This document shows positions 22,771 through 26,955 of a stretch of 26,955 nt of DNA, one piece after another. Position 1 is the first letter of the stretch. Every line of letters starts with the position of its first letter. The position numbers and the translations under genes are program-made. The notes beneath the pieces were generated by a model that worked only from the letters and a program-made list of their open reading frames with translations, had not been told where the DNA came from and did not search any database. This DNA comes from Photorhabdus cinerea (GTDB taxonomy: Bacteria > Pseudomonadota > Gammaproteobacteria > Enterobacterales > Enterobacteriaceae). The DNA lies in contig NZ_PUJW01000032.1 of NCBI RefSeq assembly GCF_011189575.1, positions 1 through 26,955 on the forward strand, in the 5' to 3' direction.

Positions 22771-23856
22771 ATGGAAGCTATAGAAGTATGGTTGCGAATG
22801 AAGATGATCTCTCATTTGGCAACAGAAAAAGCAGCAAATATTGCAGAAAAATTATTGCATGCTGGGAATTGTTATTCCACAGTGTTGAAAGACAGTGGGT
22901 TATCACCAGCACAATGTTTGCAATTTACTAAAGCGAATAAAACAGTGCTAACTTCGTGCTTAAAATGGCTTGAACAGCCAGAACGCCATTTATTAACATA
23001 TTCTCACCCTTCGTATCCACTTCTATTAAAGCAGATACATGCCCCGCCTCTTGCGCTTTTTGTGTCAGGAAAATTAGAACTTCTTTTAAAGAAGCAGGTT
23101 GCGATGGTAGGGAGCCGGGCCGCAAGCTATTATGGTGAAAAATGGGGAAAAATTTTTGCAGGTGAGTTGGTTGGGCATGAATTAGTTATTACTAGTGGTT
23201 TAGCTATCGGTATTGATGGTATTTGTCACCGGTCTGCACTGGATAGTGGAGGTGAAACAATTGCTATATTAGGTAGTGGGCTTGGGCATATTTATCCTCA
23301 TAGACACGTGTCATTAGCAAAACAGATAGAGGAGAATGGTGCTCTTGTTTCTGAATTCTTCCCGGATATCCCTCCGCGTGCAAAGAACTTTCCTAAAAGA
23401 AATCGGATTATCAGTGGGTTAAGCTCGGCAATTATCGTTGTAGAAGCGAGTAAAAACAGTGGTTCATTAATTACAGCTCGTTGTGCCCTTGAACAAGGAA
23501 GGGATGTATTTGCATTACCAGGTCTTTTGGGGAATCCAATTAGTGAAGGAAATCACTGGTTAATAAAACAGGGTGCATACCTGGCTACAAACGCAATGGA
23601 TATTGTAGAACATGTTTACAGTTCACTACAATGGTTGCATATGGAAGGAACGAAACAAGAAGTAGAACCACGGTTTGAGCAAACTGAGTTGCCATTTGCT
23701 GATGTGCTAGTTAACGTAAGCGATGAGGTAACTTCTGTCGATATTATTGCTCAGCGTTCTTCATTACCTATAAATGAGGTAATGACAAAGCTCCTTGAAC
23801 TGGAATTACTGGGTAAAGTGGCTGTAGTTGCTGGTGGTTATGTGCGTGTGGATTAA
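22771..23856 (+). CDS. dprA: DNA processing protein DprA (Smf)
   Basis: A RecA-loading, single-stranded-DNA-binding protein that protects incoming DNA in naturally transformable bacteria; its role in enterobacteria is unclear. It has 361 residues from the ATG at 22771. I chose this over the TTG at 22720 because AGGA precedes it at proper spacing and the protein then starts like E. coli Smf. The Rossmann-type core carries AMVGSRAASYYGEKWG (about 111-126), SGLAIGID (142-149) and FPKRNRIISGLSSAIIVVEA. The C-terminal winged-helix part has NEVMTKLLELELLGKV and GGYVRVD. Enterobacterial relatives usually have SGLARGID; here Arg is Ile. smg, next in E. coli, is absent. Confidence 0.96.
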   Translation: MEAIEVWLRMKMISHLATEKAANIAEKLLHAGNCYSTVLKDSGLSPAQCLQFTKANKTVLTSCLKWLEQPERHLLTYSHPSYPLLLKQIHAPPLALFVSGKLELLLKKQVAMVGSRAASYYGEKWGKIFAGELVGHELVITSGLAIGIDGICHRSALDSGGETIAILGSGLGHIYPHRHVSLAKQIEENGALVSEFFPDIPPRAKNFPKRNRIISGLSSAIIVVEASKNSGSLITARCALEQGRDVFALPGLLGNPISEGNHWLIKQGAYLATNAMDIVEHVYSSLQWLHMEGTKQEVEPRFEQTELPFADVLVNVSDEVTSVDIIAQRSSLPINEVMTKLLELELLGKVAVVAGGYVRVD

Positions 23857-23920
23857 TTAACTGAGTGTCCATAGTCTTGTTCGACGTCATATAAAAATAA
23901 ATTTCAAGTGAAAAAATGGT

Positions 23921-24478
23921 ATGGCAAAAATGGTTCCTCTCTCCACTAATGAAACTGAATGTTGCCCTGAATGCGGTTCTCTGTTAGTTATCCGTAATGG
24001 CATTCATGGCCCGTTTCTTGGATGTTCTGGTTATCCATCATGTCAATATGTTCGTTCATTAAAAGGGCAAAGTGACGGTCATGTGGTGAAAGAACTTGAA
24101 GGGCAGACATGTTCTGCATGTGGTGCTAATTTAGCTTTACGCCGAGGGCGTTATGGAATGTTCATTAGTTGTAGTCGTTATCCTGAATGCGAGCATACAG
24201 AACTGATTGATAAACCGGATGAAACGTTAATAGCCTGCCCTCAATGCAAACAAGGGCAACTATTACAAAGAAAATCACGTTTCGGAAAAATTTTTCACGC
24301 GTGTAACTGTTACCCTAATTGTCAGTTTGTATTAAATAATAAACCAGTCGCGGGTGAATGTGTGTTTTGTCATTATCCGTTACTGACGGAAAAACGAATA
24401 TCACAAGGTGCAAAGTTGTTTTGTGCCAGTAAATTGTGTGGAAAACAACAAGTAAATGAAACTGAGTCACAAACATGA
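23921..24478 (+). CDS. yrdD: Topoisomerase I C-terminal-type zinc-ribbon protein YrdD
   Basis: A 185-residue protein (E. coli YrdD 180) made of repeated four-cysteine zinc ribbons like those at the C terminus of DNA topoisomerase I, so probably nucleic-acid binding; its precise role is unknown. Ribbons are visible as CCPECG with CSGYPSCQYV, CSACG with CSRYPECEHTEL, CPQCK with CNCYPNCQFV, and a last CVFCH with CASKLCGK. It starts 64 bases after dprA with only a weak ribosome site. Its stop overlaps the tsaC ATG (ATGA), indicating translational coupling. Confidence 0.95.
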   Translation: MAKMVPLSTNETECCPECGSLLVIRNGIHGPFLGCSGYPSCQYVRSLKGQSDGHVVKELEGQTCSACGANLALRRGRYGMFISCSRYPECEHTELIDKPDETLIACPQCKQGQLLQRKSRFGKIFHACNCYPNCQFVLNNKPVAGECVFCHYPLLTEKRISQGAKLFCASKLCGKQQVNETESQT

Positions 24479-25044
24479 GTAATGAAGCATCACCTGCATT
24501 TGAAAATGTGTTAACTGCATTAAAAACAGAAAAAGTGATTGCCTATCCGACTGAAGCTGTTTTTGGACTGGGATGTGATCCTGATAGCGAGAAAGCAATA
24601 AATGAACTGCTTATATTAAAGAAGCGTCCGTGGCAGAAAGGGTTGATTCTTATTGCAGATAATTATGAACAATTACAACCATATCTTGATGATAAGCTTC
24701 TAACGGAAAGACAAAAAGAAGCCATATTTGCTTGTTGGCCAGGACCTATGACTTGGGTAATCCCTGCCAAATCTAGTACATCTAAATGGTTGACTGGGCA
24801 GTTTTCCACTTTGGCTGTTAGAGTTAGTGATCATCCTTTAGTAAAACAATTATGTACTTTTTATGGAAAACCGTTGGTATCGACCAGTGCAAATTTAAAT
24901 GGTCTTGAACCATGTAGAACAGCAGAAGAAGTCAGACAACAGTTTGGGGATAAGCTTCCTGTATTAAGCGGTAATGTTGGAGGGTGTGAAAAACCTTCAG
25001 AAATTCGGGATGCTCTAACTGGTGAACTTTATCGTCAAGGGTAG
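24475..25044 (+). CDS. tsaC: Threonylcarbamoyl-AMP synthase
   Basis: Makes threonylcarbamoyl-AMP from threonine, bicarbonate and ATP. This is the first step of the t6A37 modification of ANN-decoding tRNAs, completed by TsaBDE encoded elsewhere. It has 189 residues (E. coli 190) and is the short YrdC form. Family features are VIAYPTEAVFGLGCDPDS, LKKRPWQKGLILIA, WPGPMTWVIPA, LAVRVSDHPLV, STSANLNG and the end SEIRDALTGELYRQG. It overlaps yrdD by four bases and lies seven bases before aroE. Confidence 0.97.
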   Translation: MSNEASPAFENVLTALKTEKVIAYPTEAVFGLGCDPDSEKAINELLILKKRPWQKGLILIADNYEQLQPYLDDKLLTERQKEAIFACWPGPMTWVIPAKSSTSKWLTGQFSTLAVRVSDHPLVKQLCTFYGKPLVSTSANLNGLEPCRTAEEVRQQFGDKLPVLSGNVGGCEKPSEIRDALTGELYRQG

Positions 25045-25051
25045 AATAAAT

Positions 25052-25870
25052 ATGAATCAATTCGCTGTTTTTGGTAATCCTGTTACGCACAGCAAATCTC
25101 CTCGTATCCATCAGTTGTTTTCTGAGCAAACTGGTATTGAGCATCGTTATGGGAAGATTTTGGCTCCTGTAAATAAATTTGAAGAGACATTGGCTGTGTT
25201 TCTTAAACAGGGCGGGATTGGAGCCAATATTACTATACCATTTAAAGAGCGAGCATTTATCCGAGCAAATGAGTTAACTGAACGCGCAAAATTCAGTGGT
25301 GCAGTCAATACCTTGAAATTGCTGGATAATAATCAATTGATTGGCGACAATACGGATGGTATAGGGTTATTAACAGATTTGATGCAACGTGGATTTATTA
25401 CACAGGGGCAACATATTTTAATTATTGGAGCAGGTGGTGCAGTCAGAGGAGTTTTATCTTCATTATTAGAATTTGGTTGTGAAATTACAATTACAAACCG
25501 GACGTTCAGTCGTGCCGTCCAGATTGCTTATGATTTCTCGTCAATAGGCAACATTCGGCTTGTTGAAATGGAAACACTAAATAGTCCTGAATTTGATCTG
25601 ATCATTAATGCGACTGCATCTGGTCTTAACGGTGAGATTCCAGAGATATCCCCGTTAATATTTAATGAAAATTGTGTTTGTTATGACATGTTTTATCAGG
25701 CTAACTTGACACCTTTTCTTTCCTTTGCCAAGAAACATGGTGTTTCTAGTTATGCTGATGGGCTGGGAATGTTAGTAGGGCAGGCTGCTCATTCGTTTAA
25801 ATTATGGCATGGTGTACTGCCAGAAATTGTTCCTGTATTGCGAACATTGGAACAGGAGTTACATTCATGA
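25052..25870 (+). CDS. aroE: Shikimate dehydrogenase (NADP+)
   Basis: Reduces 3-dehydroshikimate to shikimate with NADPH in the aromatic amino acid pathway. It has 272 residues from the ATG at 25052, the same as E. coli AroE. An in-frame start at 25022 lies inside tsaC and would add residues unlike the family. Substrate-binding SKSP (14-17), catalytic Lys65 (TIPFKER) and Asp102 (GDNTDG) are present. The NADP loop GAGGAVRG and the basic NRTFSR motif follow, with GLGMLVGQAAHSF near the end. It overlaps yrdB by four bases. Confidence 0.98.
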   Translation: MNQFAVFGNPVTHSKSPRIHQLFSEQTGIEHRYGKILAPVNKFEETLAVFLKQGGIGANITIPFKERAFIRANELTERAKFSGAVNTLKLLDNNQLIGDNTDGIGLLTDLMQRGFITQGQHILIIGAGGAVRGVLSSLLEFGCEITITNRTFSRAVQIAYDFSSIGNIRLVEMETLNSPEFDLIINATASGLNGEIPEISPLIFNENCVCYDMFYQANLTPFLSFAKKHGVSSYADGLGMLVGQAAHSFKLWHGVLPEIVPVLRTLEQELHS

Positions 25871-26124
25871 ATCAATCTATCCAGTTTCCTGATAGAGAAG
25901 AATGGAATGAACAAGAGCAGGTAGTTATTTTTCCTGCTCTGGTAAATGGGCTATTGGTTCAGTGTGTTATAGGTGCTAAGGAGCTTTTATATCGTTATGG
26001 GGAAGATCATCATCCACTAAGCCTTTTCCGACAAAATCGTTGGGATTTAGAAGAGGAATTTGAATCAGTAATTAACAACGGGAATGATGATCATTTGGGA
26101 CGTTACATATTATCTTGTAGGTAG
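25867..26124 (+). CDS. yrdB: DUF1488 family protein YrdB
   Basis: A small conserved enterobacterial protein of unknown function, 85 residues as in E. coli YrdB. It shares MNQSIQFPDREEWNE, FPALVNGLLVQC and FRQNRWDLEEEFE with relatives. The ATG at 25867 overlaps the aroE stop (ATGA); the longer upstream frame runs out of phase inside aroE and is rejected. Its last 22 bases overlap the end of the convergent yrdA gene. Confidence 0.93.
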   Translation: MNQSIQFPDREEWNEQEQVVIFPALVNGLLVQCVIGAKELLYRYGEDHHPLSLFRQNRWDLEEEFESVINNGNDDHLGRYILSCR

Positions 26125-26645
26125 TCGTTTTTCCAACAGACATAATTGCTTGCTGAATAACGTAATGCCTCTAATTCTTCAGGTTTTAGTTTTCTTACCT
26201 GACGGGCAGGACTGCCAACATAAAGGTATCCACTTTCTAATATTTTTCCTGGGGCTATTAAGCTGCCCGCTCCAATAATAACGTCTTCTTCAATGATTGA
26301 ACCATCAAGCAGAATGGAACCCATACCGATGAGTACTCGATTACCAATAGTGCAGCCATGAAGTATAGTTTTATGCCCGATGGTGACATCATTCCCAACA
26401 ATTAAAGGGAAACCGTCAGGATTATCAACAGATTTGTGTGTTACATGTAATATAGAGCCATCTTGGATATTAGTACGCGTGCCAATAGATACATAATTAA
26501 CGTCTCCGCGGATGACAACTAAAGGCCATACGCTGACATCATCAGCGAGCCTGACATCACCAATGATTACACTAGATGAATCTAACATGACTTTCCGGCC
26601 AATTTTAGGTTGAGTACCAAGGTAACTGCGTAACACTCCAGACAT
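26103..26645 (-). CDS. yrdA: Gamma-carbonic-anhydrase-like protein YrdA
   Basis: A left-handed beta-helix protein of the gamma carbonic anhydrase family, with hexapeptide repeats throughout (IGDVRLADDVSVW, VIRGDV, IGTRTNI, IGNRVLIGMGSILLDG and others). It has 180 residues (E. coli 184). Zinc-ligand histidines fit His70 (LHVTH), His91 (IGHKT) and His96 (LHGC), with the same five-residue gap between the last two as in the archaeal enzyme. Whether it hydrates CO2 is uncertain for this subfamily. It converges on yrdB and lies upstream of and divergent from the rRNA operon promoters, the same place as in E. coli rrnD. Confidence 0.96.
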   Translation of the reverse strand: MSGVLRSYLGTQPKIGRKVMLDSSSVIIGDVRLADDVSVWPLVVIRGDVNYVSIGTRTNIQDGSILHVTHKSVDNPDGFPLIVGNDVTIGHKTILHGCTIGNRVLIGMGSILLDGSIIEEDVIIGAGSLIAPGKILESGYLYVGSPARQVRKLKPEELEALRYSASNYVCWKNDYLQDNM

Positions 26646-26744
26646 ATATACCTCTAATGAAGAAATAGGGATTTGCTGTTTTTAAGGATCTTAGTGAGGA
26701 AAATACCAGTATGCAATGAAAGAAGGTGATTGATCTTAGTTAAA

Positions 26745-26807
26745 ATCGATTAAATTTAACTCGAAAAGAGCAAAAAAACGCCTATTGGTGGTAAATCTAA
26801 AAAAAAG
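26745..26807 (+). promoter_or_regulatory. Candidate UP element and Fis sites upstream of rrn P1
   Basis: AT-rich DNA directly upstream of the P1 -35 (GTAAATCTAAAAAAAAG, about 26791-26807) fits an UP element for the alpha C-terminal domain. GATTAAATTTAACTC at 26748-26762 (centre about -91) resembles the Fis consensus. A weaker candidate, 26768-26782, is centred near -71, where E. coli rrn P1 has Fis site I. Assigned by eye. Confidence 0.5.
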
Positions 26808-26809
26808 TG

Positions 26810-26846
26810 TTGTGTAAAAATTTAAGCTCCCTATAATGCGCCTCCA
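26810..26846 (+). promoter_or_regulatory. rRNA operon promoter P1
   Basis: A -35 TTGTGT (26810-26815), a 16-base spacer and a consensus -10 TATAAT (26832-26837), followed by the GCGCCTCCAC discriminator. The start is A26846, nine bases after the -10, as in E. coli rrn P1. The short spacer and GC-rich discriminator are the features behind ppGpp/DksA and initiating-NTP control. Confidence 0.92.
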
Positions 26847-26908
26847 CTGACCGACACCCCGCTGAGAAAAAAGCTGGTGGGGTCAGGCAGAGCAACGTGA
26901 ATAAGCGC

Positions 26909-26936
26909 TTGACTCTGCGGGCGAACAGTGTAATAT
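26909..26936 (+). promoter_or_regulatory. rRNA operon promoter P2
   Basis: A -35 TTGACT (26909-26914), a 16-base spacer and a -10 TAATAT (26931-26936). The segment GCTTGACTCTG is the same as in E. coli rrn P2. It lies about 97 bases after the P1 start. The 16S gene begins beyond the window. Confidence 0.88.
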
Positions 26937-26955
26937 ACGCAGCCCGGCTGACCGG

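Noticed and set aside
25022..25051. Upstream start for aroE inside tsaC.
   Set aside because: It adds ten residues not seen in AroE; the ATG at 25052 gives exactly 272 residues.
26084..26278. A + strand frame of 64 codons opposite yrdA.
   Set aside because: It is antisense to a well-conserved gene and has no supporting motif.
1..26955. CRISPR arrays, tRNA genes, prophage, toxin-antitoxin or defence islands.
   Set aside because: I saw no regularly spaced repeats, no recognisable tRNA, and no phage or defence gene; the only accessory DNA is the IS-derived patch at 16206-18390.

Overview
The window is a chromosomal backbone segment of a gammaproteobacterium of the order Enterobacterales. Almost every protein is close to its Escherichia coli counterpart, often with identical length. 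The AT-leaning intergenic DNA, the order tuf-bfd-bfr-rpsJ and decayed IS630/IS256-type elements suggest the Morganellaceae (Photorhabdus, Xenorhabdus, Proteus and Providencia group). The genus cannot be fixed from this sequence alone.

Layout. Positions 1-125 hold the end of a tuf gene (EF-Tu). A putatively Fur-controlled bfd-bfr iron-storage pair (628-1376) follows. The three classic ribosomal protein operons run on the + strand: S10 (rpsJ to rpsQ, 1690-6655), spc (rplN to rpmJ, 6829-12360, including secY) and alpha (rpsM to rplQ, 12507-15373, including rpoA). Each has a recognisable promoter, autoregulatory RNA leader or terminator. Then come zntR (zinc-responsive MerR regulator) and a small gene, arfA (16007-16177), which encodes a ribosome rescue factor and ends inside a terminator-like hairpin.

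Positions 16206-18390 are an accessory patch with no intact gene. It contains an internally deleted IS256-family element with matching terminal inverted repeats and a perfect 8-bp target duplication, about 0.6 kb of unassigned DNA, and a badly decayed IS630-family transposase. mscL, which sits between arfA and trkA in E. coli, is absent.

On the - strand, def-fmt-rsmB-trkA form a compact operon: peptide deformylase, Met-tRNA formyltransferase, 16S rRNA m5C967 methyltransferase and a potassium uptake regulator. Divergently on the + strand lie dprA-yrdD-tsaC-aroE-yrdB: DNA processing, zinc-ribbon protein, tRNA t6A synthesis, shikimate pathway and a small DUF1488 protein. smg is missing between dprA and yrdD. 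yrdA (gamma-carbonic-anhydrase-like) converges on yrdB. The window ends in the tandem P1/P2 promoters of an rRNA operon whose 16S gene lies outside.

Most of the window is ordinary translation-machinery backbone, and I see no new multi-gene system. The points worth a second look are the architecture of the arfA 3' end, the IS-filled gap where mscL should be, and the missing smg.
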